Shown: positions 11,640 through 22,078 of the stretch, piece after piece
Position numbering within the stretch: the first letter of the stretch is position 1
Layout: every line of letters begins with the position of its first letter
Assembly (NCBI GenBank): GCA_029721435.1
Contig: CM056577.1
Span: forward strand, 116,372,219 to 116,436,218
Origin: Gymnothorax reevesii
Lineage: Eukaryota > Chordata > Actinopteri > Anguilliformes > Muraenidae
Direction of reading: 5' to 3'
DNA length: 64,000 bases
The notes under the pieces: generated by a model
What the model was told of the DNA's origin: nothing
What the model saw: the letters and a program-made list of their open reading frames with translations, nothing else
Databases searched by the model: none
Made by a program: the position numbers and the translations under genes

Positions 11640-11810
11640 TCCATAAAGCTGATTTCACATTGGACGTGAAACAAATTTTTCACGGGACAGATTAGCCTAC
11701 ATTCAAAGTCAATGCAAAGACATAAATACACGTGTTGTGGGCACGTCAAGCCGCTTTCACACCGGTCGCGAAACGAATTTTTCGCGCAACAGATTACATT
11801 CAAAGTCATG
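11640..11810. repeat. Degenerate minisatellite with a CGCGAAA...TTTCGCG core
   Basis: Two imperfect copies of a roughly 110-bp unit (GCTGATTTCACATTGGACGT and GCCGCTTTCACACCGGTCGC starts) contain AAACGAATTTTTCGCGC and CAAAGTCAATG. The reverse complement of the same unit occurs in several copies at 29150-29440 inside a different transposon. Confidence 0.7.
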
Positions 11811-13220
11811 ACCGCTTATCAGCTACTGCATGTTAGTTTGCATGCTCTGCTAATTAAAAACACTCCTGCTTAACTTAAATGCAGCAATTCTGATCGGTAT
11901 GCTTGTGTTACTTCGGTAAGCATCAATGTGACAGTTTCATCATAAACCACAGTTGAAGCTAACCGGAGAGGTGCAGTTAGACCAGACGTAGGTTTTGCAA
12001 AGCTTGGGGTGCGTTTTTGGGTGCTCGTGAAACGATCGCTTGTTTATCCATGATACTTATGCCTGATACTTCTCCAATACCTGGGCAAGCTCTCTGACAC
12101 CACCGGTGAAAGCAATAGGGAAATGCACAGGCTATAACTTGTCTGGTATCACAAAAATTTGTCTGCATTGCCGTCGATTGAATATTAAATTCTTTCCTGT
12201 AAAAGTGATCGATTCGCTAGCTCCACATAAGCTACGGTTCACGCAAACGGAACTTACGGTTCGTAAAACCTGTATTATGCTCATAACATAACTGGAGCTC
12301 GAGCTAGCTCTCGCACACTATCCATAACGCTCCCATTCTCCGCGAGGAAACGCTGTTCATTCTAATGCAATAAGTAAACCATTATCACGGGCAATTTCCG
12401 AAAAGTCCGTTTAGCCTGGAGCATTCGCCCCTCCATCATATACCAGCGCAGAAGCTGTTCGTTTCTCCACGCTAACGACACACCACAGTTATGCACACGA
12501 ACTAGCAGGTCCTTATAATACACACCAAAGCAGTCCATAAGCTGTTGGTCCACTTTTAGCTGCTCCTCACTGTCTATGTTTCCCTCTAAACTCAGACCCA
12601 CTGAATTTCTACGGTCTCCGGCCTACATGTGGGTATGTCGACCTGTTCTACAAATGTCTCTATATGGGGTGGATTTTAGCTTTCCCTACAACCTAGCAAT
12701 AGAGTAGAATAACCGCTGTACTCACCACTGCTGCTGTAGCAAACTGTAGCCAATAGCAAATTTGAGCTTGAGCTGCCAGATTTTCGCACTGTCCTCCACT
12801 TTCGGCGCTGCGTTTATTAGAACAAATTCATTTCATCAGATCAATACACATGTACTGCGTGTGATTGCGGAATGTGCCCGCTGCTTCTTTATCAGATGGC
12901 AGACGTGTCTCACGTTTCACTCTGGGGAGGCGAACCAGGAAAACTGTGTTCTACTGCCTTGTCCCACCCTACTCCGCCCTTCACAGAGCTGGCCAGTCAG
13001 AAGAAAGTGGGCACACGGGGAGTGGGGGCCATAGCGGAAGAGCCACCCCAATGAGGCATTTCAGGCAGTGTCTACAATGGACTAAAAATGGTGTTTTTTG
13101 AGGATGGCAGTATGAGCTAAATAAGGACCCTGTTTCGGACCTTGAACGATCAGGATTACTCGAGGGGAGTCCAAGATCAAAATATAACCTTGGAAATATT
13201 GCAAAATAGGTCCCCTTTAA

Positions 13221-13465
13221 CTATAATCAGCACAGAGATTTATGCAGCCAACACCGCACAAAAATCAAAGAATGATGTATAGACACAATACTGCTGGTTA
13301 CCAGCACTCTGCCAGGACCCCATCTGCTGTCAGTGGCAGGTCATGCCGTCCACCAGCTGCCATTGTATTATCAAGCCCTTTCTAACTTAAGCTCCAGTAT
13401 TTATGCTGATGACTCCTGTTCTTTGATTGGCTACTGTGCTTTGGACACCCCTCTGCCACTCCCAG
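13221..13465. other. Intron sequence before the central galectin exon
   Basis: Unique-looking intron sequence with a polypyrimidine-containing acceptor region. No repeat recognised. Confidence 0.5.
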
Positions 13466-13637
13466 ATTCACGATTGATGTGGGCCAGTCGGTGACGATGA
13501 TTGCGCTGCACCTTGACGTATACTTCAACTATTTTAATAATTATCGCAACATTATCCTGAACTCCTTTGACAATGGATGCTGGGAAGAAGACAAGTGGAT
13601 ATCCAACTTCCCCTTTGTGGCAGGACGAGAATTTCAG
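13466..13637 (+). CDS. Galectin, central CRD exon (sugar-binding strands)
   Basis: 172-bp exon, the exact size of the diagnostic galectin exon in vertebrates, between acceptor CCACTCCCAG and donor GTGAGG. It starts with the last base of an Arg codon and ends in phase 0. The product reads FTIDVGQSVTMIALHLD, then NIILNS, GCWEEDKW and FPFVAGREFQ. Against the canonical residues (galectin-1 numbering) His44, Asn61 and Trp68 are kept. Asn46 is Asp, Arg48 is Tyr, His52 is Phe, Glu71 is Asp and Arg73 is Trp. The fold is probably kept, but normal beta-galactoside binding is doubtful. Galectins bind glycans outside or inside cells without a signal peptide. No frameshift or stop is seen. Confidence 0.92.
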
Positions 13638-13781
13638 GTGAGGACTGGGAAAAGGGAACTACTTTCTGATTAGTGATGCCTGTGTTAATACAAAACAGCC
13701 AACCCCAGGCGTGTAAACTGGGTTGGGGAGCAGAGGGGCATGGGGGTGGTTGCCTAGGTCCCCCTGAACAAGACTTCATAG

Positions 13782-14275
13782 TACACTGAAAAAATTGCAA
13801 ATAGGATTACTCTCGACTAAGGTATCATTGAAATGTACTGAAGGTACAATTTAATATCTAAAATGTACACATATTTCTGTGGCGATATTGCTTTGTACCC
13901 AGCCTGTATCAATATGTACCTAGAATATATTCTTACTTCACTCAAAGTAATTCGGTCTGAAAAGCCTAAGTAACTGTCAGGATTTTTTTTCGAGATGGAA
14001 ATACTTGGTTTTCATCTCCAGTTCTTCCCAAACAAACTGGGCCGATGAAAACGTTGCTGTTCACCTTGAAAAAATGGCAAGATCTTCTTGCTTTACTTTC
14101 GTGGGTGCCCGTGAACTGGCTGGGTGCAAAACGATATTATCACAGAAATGTGCGTAAATTTTGATATTTCTAATTGTACCTTGGGTATATTACAATGGTA
14201 CACTGGTTGAGAGTGTCCCTATCAGTAAAAATATTAGTATTTACCCCCATCTCAGAAATTTTTTGCCCGCTAGTG
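13782..14275. mobile_element. Possible MITE with GGTAC-rich interior
   Basis: The left edge reads TACACTGAAAAAATTGC and the right edge, reversed, CACACTAGCGGGCAAAAAATTT, a weak inverted match. The interior repeats GGTACA/TGTACC words (for example AAGGTACAATTT, TTGTACC, ATGTACC), a pattern common in non-autonomous fish elements. Ends and family are uncertain. Confidence 0.35.
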
Positions 14276-15490
14276 TGAGCTCTGTGCTTTCTAATTTTAC
14301 AGCATTTATTTATCCTGAGTCAAAGATGAAGTTCTGAGGGGAGGTAAGAGGCTAGAAGGTTAGATCAGTGACATTTGCTAGCTGTTCATTAAAATATTGC
14401 TTTCCCTCTGAATCAGATGAGTTTGCTGGATTGGCAAATGGGACTATGTGTATTTTACACCGCAAGTCTTGTGAACATCTGTACATTGCAGATGTAGCGG
14501 TTCTATGGCAATATGTCAATGGCTTCTATTTCTTTGAGCGGACTGATTTTTTTACTGGTTATAGTTTTGATGTTAATCAAGAAGCCGACAATATTGCTGT
14601 TATATCAATGTAACCAAGTAAGAGGAGTTATCAGTCAGGTTGTTGTGGGGATATCTACTGACGATTTAGTTAATTATTTATCCTGTTGGCCACTCTGTGG
14701 TCATAGAAAGCTTGGTAGTTAGTTGCTAGCATGACATGCTGGCAAATTAACTTATGTATTTAGCTTAAAGAGCCTATTCAGACATACAGAATGAACACAC
14801 CCCCTGCCGATGATGTCCTAAATCAATTTTGTACACCATCACAGAAGTCCAGACGTATTCTGCTTTAAGCTACAGTATATTTAGGGTTAAAGGATCATAC
14901 GGAGTAGCGGATCAATTGGTGTTTCACAGAAAATATTTTCTCAAACACATCATTAATGTTGCCATTTTAGGACTTAAATGAAGAGTGTTTCCTTTAACTA
15001 GCTAGTACCAAACGATGTGACAAATGGATTTTTGGTGTCTGTTTCTAAGGCTTCGTAGCAAGGGTGGCATGGGTGTGATCTGACCTGCGTGAAATTAGAT
15101 GATGTTTCTGGTTTGAGTTGACGGGGGGACAGCCATTTCTAGTTCATTCATGGTAAAGTGCGCAGTTTTAGAAAGAAGGGGTATCTGTACACCTTGTTTA
15201 ATTTTTCGCAGGTGCTGCTATCTAATGAAGAAGAGTAAAGTTCAAACAGAAAAAAATTGCTCAACACTGCTAACTTTACTAAAATGCACAAACGTTATCC
15301 AGACTCAGAACTGACATTTTGGTCGATTAATCTTCATCTGAGTTACGAACAGACATATTGGAGACACAGCATATAGAGTGACCTTGCGCAGGTAAATAAC
15401 TGTGTGATGTATAAAATGACAAGTTTTATGAGCAATTTGACCATTATTACAAACCAATCCAAAATGAATTCAGCTAAATGGCAGAGAGAG
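14276..15490. other. Galectin intron, no gene seen
   Basis: About 1.2 kb of intron without recognisable coding or mobile sequence. The two longest frames (ending near 14613 and 14722) overlap each other and have no domain I recognise. Confidence 0.5.
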
Positions 15491-16242
15491 TACCCAGCTG
15501 GTATTTGAAAATTTATTTAATGTTGAATCAATGTCATGGATCAGTGTTGAATCACTGTTGAATTTTGAGTATATTTTGCAAAGTGAATCGATCTTGAATG
15601 TGTTATTTTCCAAAATAGAAGAATTTTTGCTAATGTTGAATCAATAATAATTTTTGGGTTGAATTCAAAAATCGAGTCAATATTGAAGTCACATTTTAGT
15701 ATATATTTTTAAAAATTATTGTTTTCATGGCATTTCATGTTTATTGGACAGTCACAGTAGAGAGAGACAGGAATGATGGGGAGAGAGAGGGGGGTAGACA
15801 TGCAGCAAATGGGCTGAGGTTGGATTTGAACTCAGGCAGCTGCGGTGAGGACTCGGCCTTAATGTATGTGGCATACGCTCTTCCAGGTGAGCTACCCAGG
15901 CATGACATTTCAATATTTCATAATAGGTAATTCATAATTACCTATTATAATTAATTATAATAATATTACAACGCTTAAATATAAATACTGTATATACAGT
16001 TTACAATATTTTGCACTTCAACCAACATATTTACAAAAGTTATGAAAATAAACATTGAATTGATTCAACATACAGGTAGTTCAAACTTGACATTTTGATG
16101 TTGAATCAGTCATAATTTTTCAACAGTTCTTCAACCAGTTAATGTTCAGAGTTCTTTTGATGTTGAAGTTAAGTTTTTTCTTTAGCTGACATTATTTCAA
16201 CAACATTTAAACATTCAAGGACGATTGATTGCCAGCTGGGTA
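15491..16242. mobile_element. MITE with TACCCAGCTGG ends and TGTTGAATCA-rich arms
   Basis: Perfect 11-bp inverted ends TACCCAGCTGG (15491-15501) and CCAGCTGGGTA (16232-16242), the outer TA fitting a TA target. Arms are made of degenerate TGTTGAATCA/TTGAATTTTG words. A tRNA-type SINE (15727-15910) sits in the middle. No coding capacity. Confidence 0.7.
15727..15910 (-). mobile_element. tRNA-derived SINE nested in the MITE
   Basis: On the minus strand the head shows a pol III A-box-like GTAGCTCACCTGGAAGAGCG and a B-box-like GAGTTCAAATCC about 45 bp apart. The rest is the GACATGCAGCAAA / GAGAGACAGGAA tail found in a very common fish SINE. It is read opposite to the galectin. Confidence 0.7.
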
Positions 16243-16280
16243 TGATATCTCACGGATCCTGAAGTAAGGCCATGCAAAAT

Positions 16281-16394
16281 AGTAAATCATAATAAAGCTC
16301 TGAGCAAATTGTCAAATGATACAACTATGGTCATTAAACCTGCTGACAAAGGTGGAACAATCGTGGTTGACCATTACAGGGAAAAAGTCCTGAG
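16281..16394 (+). pseudogene. Penelope-like retroelement RT fragment
   Basis: An open frame reads SKLSNDTTMVIKPADKGGTI then VVDHYREKVL. The VIKPADKGG motif lies just upstream of the reverse-transcriptase core in Penelope-like elements. Only about 38 residues remain; the fragment is cut at 16395 by a hAT-type end. Confidence 0.7.
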
Positions 16395-16650
16395 CAGTGG
16401 CGACCTTGAGCACCTGGGGGCCCATTTTAAAAGCAATTGTGGGGCCCTCCAAAAAAATAAAAGCAAAACAGAGGGAAGATTCAAGTATGTTTTCATCAAT
16501 AATAGCTTATTTTTGGACTTCAGCTAAAATTATTGAAAACATTATGTGCACCTTCTGCATCATGGACAGGTCCACATCAAGAAAATCTAATCAATTCCCT
16601 TAGGCCAGACCAATTTATTGTTTTGGATTGCGGCCCGCCAAAATTCACTG
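16395..16650. mobile_element. hAT-type MITE candidate (CAGTGGCG end)
   Basis: Left end CAGTGGCGACCTTGAGCACC followed by GGGGCCC; the right end reads CACTG at 16646-16650. The first 55 bp resemble 63103-63160 (CAGTGGCGGCCTTTAGCACC, then GGGCCC, AAAAGCAA, GGGGCCCT), so the two are the same family. No clear 8-bp target duplication. Confidence 0.45.
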
Positions 16651-16790
16651 GCGATCTGATGAACAGCTCTCAAGAAATTTGAAAGACTTTGTTATGACTT
16701 GAAAATCGCATCAAAGAAAATCAGCAATGACAACTTAAACAAATGTATTCTTCACTGATTAAAAAAAAAAAACTTCAACAAGTAATCCAC

Positions 16791-17154
16791 TGTTCAATCC
16801 TATACCTATCCTAACAACACTATGTAACTATGTTGCCAAAACAAAAACTCTGCCTCTACAGACCAAAATCACAGCCTTTATATAGACTAGCAACCTTCTG
16901 GAAAGATCTACAGGATACCTGTGTGATCCGACCCCCTCCAGGCAAAAAGATGCCAGAGGCTTCTAGAAAGCACTAGTCTATTTCATCAAAAAGAAGTGGT
17001 ATTGCATCAGATTATGTTTTTCTATACACACACCACCAGAGGGTGCTGATGAACAGAATAAATAGCTAACCAGCAAGGCAGCAAAAACAGCATGTACAAA
17101 ATCTCCATTTACAAATGATATACAATGCTGTACATAAAGTACTCATACATAACA
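16791..17154 (-). repeat. LTR of the minus-strand gypsy element
   Basis: On the minus strand it starts TGTTATGTATGAGTAC directly after the polypurine tract and ends GGATTGAACA. A TATA-like CTATATAAAGG lies near 16875-16885. Length 364 bp is normal for gypsy. The second LTR is absent. Confidence 0.65.
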
Positions 17155-17319
17155 CCCCCCCCTTCAAGAAAAGAAAAGTTTGCTAAAAGCTTTCTGTTGT
17201 TAAAATGGACTCATTTTTATAATCAGTATAATCTTGAACTTTACACAAAAGTATCATTGATCATTATAACAGTCATGTACATAACACCCAGTGCAATTTT
17301 CACAATGAAATAAAATAGT

Positions 17320-18176
17320 AAAATTACATGCGAGAAAGTGCATCTGGAATAACATTGTCTTTTCCCCTGATGTGAGAAATATCCAAATCATACTCTTCAA
17401 AAAGGAAACTTTATCTCAGTAATCTTTTTGTTGATTGTTGTTTTTGATCGTATGCAAGAATGTGAGGGGACTGTGATCACTGAAGATCTTGATGGAAGTA
17501 GCTGAACAAGTTAAATAGACTTCAAAATGTTGTAAAGCCAAAACAAGTGCCAAACATTCTTTTTCTATCGTTGAATATTTTTTTCTGATGTTTGTTACTT
17601 TTCTAAAAAATTTGATAAACAGGATGATCTACTCCATCAGTGTCTTCTTGCAGCAAAACTGCGCCTGCACCAATATCACTGGCATCAACAGCCAACTTGT
17701 ACTCCTTTTTGAAATTAGGAGATATGCTGGTGCATTTTTTAGGATAGCTTTCAGTTGGTCAAATGAATTTTGACATTTTTATCCCAAAGAAATTTTGCAT
17801 TTTTCTTCAGAAAATTTGTCAAAGGTTCAGAAATGATAGAGAAAATTTTACAGAATTTTCCGTAGTAGCCAACCATCCCTAGATATCTCATTAATTGTCT
17901 TTTAGTTGAAGGCTCAGGAAATTCAGTGATAACTTTTACTTTTGCATCAATTGGTTTGACTTGACCCTATCCTACAATATGACCTAAGTAAACAACTGTA
18001 CCTTTACAAAAGTCACTTTTTACTAGGTTGATAGTCAGCTTGGCATCACTCACTCTCTCAAAGAAGTTTCTGATGTAGGTGAGGTGCTCTTGGAAGCTGT
18101 CGCTGGTGATGATAATGTCATCAATATAGGCCACACATCCTGGTAGTCCAACGATCACTCTGTTCACCAGACGTCA
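17320..18176 (-). pseudogene. Gypsy reverse transcriptase / RNase H, decayed
   Basis: Near the 5' edge the frame holds the RT catalytic box in GCVAYIDDIIITSDSF and the following SDFCKGTVVYLGHIVG. After frameshifts come RNase H motifs: LAVDASDIGAGAVL (first acidic residue) and, lower down, ISHIRGKDNVIPDALSRM at the domain end. Stops and frame changes (for example after DGVDHPV) make it inactive. Confidence 0.8.
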
Positions 18177-18506
18177 AAAATAATGGGCTGCATTCAGCAC
18201 AGAAAAATAATTTAATTGTAATTAGGTCTTTGCACCGGCACTCGGCAATGGCATTTCGGAACTCTACAGCGAATGACGATAATTTTGGTGACTAGTACGC
18301 GGTTTTATCCGTTTACATTTTTCAATCAGGCAGCTGTCTATTTTTTTCAGCGAGTTGCGTGACCATGCTGCAAAGACAGGTGTACGTACTTGTCGTGGAA
18401 ATTACCTTAATTCGCTGAAGACTTCTGAAATGCCGTCGCCGAGTGCCGGTGCGTAGACCTAATTATAATTAAACTATTTTCTATACTGAATGCACCCCAT
18501 TATTTT
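18177..18506. mobile_element. Fold-back MITE with about 110-bp inverted arms
   Basis: The left arm AAAATAATGGGCTGCATTCA... is the inverted near-copy of the right arm ending ...TGCACCCCATTATTTT. Matching continues through AATTAGGTCT and GCACCGGCACTCGGC for roughly 110 bp. The whole 330 bp could fold into one hairpin. It is inserted at the truncation point of the gypsy remnant. Superfamily unclear; I found no unambiguous target duplication. Confidence 0.75.
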
Positions 18507-18879
18507 GTTGCTTTTAGATCGCATGGGGGAGAGAAGCCGTGTCTTCAATTGCCACTCGATTATTCTTGAATTTAAAAACGTGTTAATGAAGGAAAACCAT
18601 CTAGAATTACCAGAGACAAATTGTTTTCAGTAAAAGGTGGGATAATAGCCAATAATTTTCGGGTCTAACACTGTCTCTGGGGCATTTCATTCTGAAAAAA
18701 ATGCCCCAAAACTGGTAGATAGTTGGCATGCATGAGGGCTCAATACTGGAAAAGGACAGATTGCAGGAGATGGCAGAGTATCAAAATTTGTAGCGTTACA
18801 AGGCATCATCTGTGATGACTTTCTTTCGAGGAAACTGTTTCATCAATGGCCGTTGATTTATTTCTTTCATTATTTTCTC

Positions 18880-19128
18880 TAATTAGCAAAAGCATCACAA
18901 AACTTTCTCAAAGGGGGAACCCAATTTGATGGGGGAGCAGGATCACACACAAAATGGGGCTCTGTGAGATCCTCTTATCTCCTCGTCATGAAATCCACCC
19001 ATGTCTTTTGAATTGTGGAGTTTTCTTGGCAATATATGGACCATTGTGCTTCTGCTTGCATCGGCCTTATTTTTGCAGCTGTAAACAAGGCAGATATTTG
19101 GCATTTTCTCAAAGGAATAATAAATCAT
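18880..19128 (-). pseudogene. THAP-domain gene relic
   Basis: The minus strand begins MPNICLVYSCKNKAD, matching the first two cysteines of a THAP finger at the usual N-terminal position. After a frame change follow KTWVDFMTRR (the conserved Trp) and EPHFVCDPAP. At least one stop is present. It may belong to a Kolobok or P-type element or to a retired host gene. Confidence 0.5.
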
Positions 19129-19478
19129 TACGAGTTACTGACTCCAATGCCATCAACAATATGTTCTCTGCTGCTGGCTTTACACCTTCCATGATGTCAG
19201 CGCTGCAGACGGCTGAAGATAAATTCTCTCTGAGATGATCGCATCTGCAGTGATTAAAATGTGAATAAATTTGTAATGGGTCATTATACATTTTTTTTGA
19301 AATTTAAAAAAATTATTTGAAATGACCAGTGCACAAAGGATGTACTTATTTTAAAGATTTTGTGGTATAAATCTTACTTTTGGATGACCAAGCACTTTAA
19401 GAACACAAGAGCAAGACCTGTATCCTGTTGTCTTCTCTACCCATTTTGATTTTCTAAATCTCTCCTTCTGTTCCTCAG

Positions 19479-19625
19479 GTAACCATTTTCATAACCAGTG
19501 ACAATTTCTTGATTGATCTCCCTGAAGGAAACAGAATCAGATTCCCCAACCGTCTGGGTGAAATACGCTATGATTACCTATTAATGAAAGGGGATGTCGA
19601 GTTCCAGAGCATATCCATGGAATGA
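19479..19625 (+). CDS. Galectin, last CRD exon with stop codon
   Basis: Starts after acceptor TTCTGTTCCTCAG in phase 0, matching the phase-0 end of the previous exon, and ends at TGA (19623-19625). It encodes VTIFITSDNFLIDLPEGNRI, RFPNRLG and GDVEFQSISME, the classic galectin C-terminus (VxI..d.F.v..p.G....FPNR). The three exons together give roughly 130 residues, one CRD. Nothing follows the domain, so this is a prototype galectin or the last domain of a tandem one. The intron before it is 5.8 kb and full of transposons. Confidence 0.92.
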   Translation, partial: VTIFITSDNFLIDLPEGNRIRFPNRLGEIRYDYLLMKGDVEFQSISME

Positions 19626-19785
19626 AGACAGCAAGTTAGCTGTTGTGCTTTTAGCTTCTGGATGATGGGTAGTTTGCAACAATTTCTGTTTTTTCTGCCC
19701 CTCCTAAACATCAATACTTTAAATCATCTCTTTCTAAGCAACATTGTTCTGGTACAGAATTACTGTTTCTCATTCTGGTGTTCAT

Positions 19786-19791
19786 AATAAA
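19786..19791 (+). terminator. Candidate poly(A) signal of the galectin gene
   Basis: AATAAA about 160 bp after the stop codon, in TTCATAATAAATCTG. It is the first canonical hexamer downstream. Confidence 0.5.
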
Positions 19792-20579
19792 TCTGTCTTA
19801 TCTCTTTGCTGTCTCTGGCTGTTCACTGGAGGATGGGTCCAGTTACTTCCATAAATAACATTTTAAAGATCAACAAGTGGCTCAGCTTTTTTTTTTTAGC
19901 TTTCCTTGTGTGCTGAATTTCCATAAGTCAAACTATTTTTGTGGAAGGCTAATAAAGGTAAAGTATTCTCACTTTAAAGGCATTGTCTATCCATATTTGG
20001 GAAAAGGCCCTGGGTTTCACTATGCAATGAAAAAGCAGTCTTTCCATGTCGCTTTTGCATGTTGTAGGTATCCCGACAGACTTCAATAAAAAGCCAACAG
20101 CATCAGTATTGAACGACAATGAAAAACGTGACAAAAAATATTCAGGCTAGGGCTTAAACCTTCCAGAATCTTCTAAATGCGAGGAAAAAGTGCTTACCAC
20201 TTTGTCACCAACCACTCCAGATCAGTAATCTAAAAACTATATTTTCCTGCCATCCCAATCCAGGATTAATGCTATAGTAACATGAAATTATTATTCACTT
20301 TTTCCAGTTTTGTTAGGAATGGTGTCAAATGTAGGGCATGTGCTTCCTTCATGTATGAACTGGTGAGGTTGGATAATTCAGACGCATTGTCTTAATCCTC
20401 CGGGGGATGCCATTTGGTGTAGCAAGAAACCTGCAAAGTTAGTTATCAGCATCATAAGATTACTATTATAACCAAAAATTTGGAACTTTAATCAATGATC
20501 AAAATAACCAGAATTAATTTTTAAATGAAATTGGACTGAAAAAAAGTCCTGAAGATTTTCCAACAGCTTTTAAGCCACC
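19792..20579. other. Intergenic sequence after the galectin
   Basis: No recognisable gene. Short chance frames only. Confidence 0.5.
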
Positions 20580-20705
20580 GTGCCAGCATGTGTTCACCAA
20601 TATCATTCCTCTCCATGTGATCAGAGCTGTAATGTCCAAGTATATCATCCCAGAACCTGCTCTCCTTGGCCTTGGCAGAAATAGTCATGTTGAAGTCTCC
20701 AACTG
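20580..20705 (-). pseudogene. APE-type endonuclease fragment of a LINE
   Basis: The minus strand reads VGDFNMTISAKAKESRFWDD then LGHYSSDHMERNDIGEHML. GDFN is the catalytic strand of LINE endonucleases, and the spacing to G-x-H and N-x-x-G resembles RTE-type enzymes. About 40 residues remain. Confidence 0.5.
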
Positions 20706-20759
20706 TTAGTACCTAACCTGTTGTTCCTGTAATGTTTCTTATTCTCTCTTTTTTCTTCT

Positions 20760-22078
20760 TGCGCCTCTTTCGACCTATATTTCACCCACTAAACATGCTC
20801 AAAAACTCACCAAATTAAGCATGCACCCCACGTCTGGCGGAAAATTTTATAAATTGTAAAAATATCCCCCAAAGTGCCAAAATATGCTCTCCAGCGCCAC
20901 CTACAAACAGTGTTGTTGGTCTCATCAAGACCTAAAAATTATCCAGTGACACCCTGACCTAAATCTAACTTATGCAAAATGCAAACTCCTTTAAGGGCAT
21001 TCATCATATCGGCTCCAAACGTTAATGACAAAGAAAAAACTGCTGATGAAAAGATATGTATAACTTTGTCATTACTCAAACAATTTGGATTTCATGAGGC
21101 GTCAAAGTTGGCATCCCTAATCATGTTGTCTGCCTTTTTCTTATGTGTAGTCCACTTCCAACCAAAATTTTGTCCCTAAAAATGGGCCAAAACTCACCCA
21201 ATTTGGCACATGCCTCAGGTCTGGTCAAAAATGGTGTAAAATGTCAAAAGAATCCCCCAAACTGCCAAAGTCTGCTCTCTAGTGCCACCTAGAAACACTA
21301 AAACAGCCACCACGGTTCGTTGCAATATTGTAAAATTTTTTGAAGAAATTCACGTCATTTGTATATGATCTTGAGTGTTTTCACTTGTTTTGGTGAGGTT
21401 TCATGCAAAATTTGAAAAACTAAATTTCATGACAATGGCACATTGCACAGTAAAATATACCTTTTTGTTGTGGACACACTGTTTGACCAATCAGAACATC
21501 ATTTAAAAAACTCAATATCCTCCATCTGGACAATGTCTTTGCCCAGTTTGATGCCATTTGAAAGAATATTTGTTGAGATACTGTCATGTTATAAATGATC
21601 ATATTTTGAAAATTATAGTGAGGGACTTCTGAATTGACCATAGGTTGCAGAATACAAAAATTTTATCTCTATTCAGTAGGCATCCTCCCAAAACGTCAGC
21701 TTTTTAGGACGTGAGTTTTACGTATTGTTGAAGAGCTGCATGTGGAAGACATGCAAGAAATCAACGTTGGAATCCCAAATCACATCATCTGCCTTCCACT
21801 GTGTTCATGAATGGGAAAAGATTCCATAATTAACAGCCATTATAAAATCTGCTAAAGAAAGTTTGACCAGGTCACATGGGCTATACCTCCAATTTACAGA
21901 AGAAAAATCTATTTCAGAAAAGGTGTTTGCACTCCACTCAAAATATAACTTTTTACTCAGTCTAGCACTGTCCAGTGGTCGAGAATGCTCACCAGCGCCT
22001 AACCACATCTCGCCACCACTCCAACGTGCACAAAGGGGTGAGGACCCGTCCAAAGCTGCTTGCAGCTTTAATTCTTAA
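20760..22078. repeat. Old fish repeat with internally duplicated segments
   Basis: Two related segments about 385 bp apart share CAAAACTCAC..AATT, GCA.GC..CA.GTCTGG, CCCCCAAA.TGCCAAA and GCGCCACCTA/GTGCCACCTA (20810-20905 and 21185-21290). It ends with GAGGACCCGTCCAAAGCTGC then TTGCAGCTTTAATT, a terminal stretch I associate with an abundant cyprinid-type repeat. No coding capacity; class unknown. Confidence 0.55.

Larger units (their letters stand above)
9897..13216. mobile_element. 3.3-kb TTAA-flanked DNA transposon (Kolobok-like)
   Basis: Both ends abut TTAA (9893-9896 and 13217-13220) and have inverted termini: AGGGGACCTATAATGC at the left and, reversed, AGGGGACCTATTTTGC at the right. TTAA target sites together with a THAP-domain relic inside point to the Kolobok superfamily; piggyBac also uses TTAA but has no THAP domain. 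The interior has a tandem duplication: about 10970-11610 resembles about 11800-12300 (shared CTACTGCATGTTAGTT, GCTAGCTCCACA, AAAACCTGTATTATG). No intact transposase frame. It sits wholly in the galectin intron. Confidence 0.75.
16791..18176 (-). mobile_element. Gypsy retrotransposon remnant: RT-RNase H, PPT and 3' LTR
   Basis: On the minus strand the order is reverse transcriptase, RNase H, a spacer, a polypurine tract (complement of 17155-17168, G8 preceded by GAA) and an LTR. The integrase region appears deleted between RNase H and the PPT. The 5' side is cut at 18176 by a fold-back MITE. It lies in the galectin intron, opposite to the gene. Confidence 0.8.

Noticed and set aside
12362..12601. 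79-codon minus-strand frame in the TTAA element as transposase
   Set aside because: No catalytic motif or known domain; it lies in the internally repeated non-coding part.
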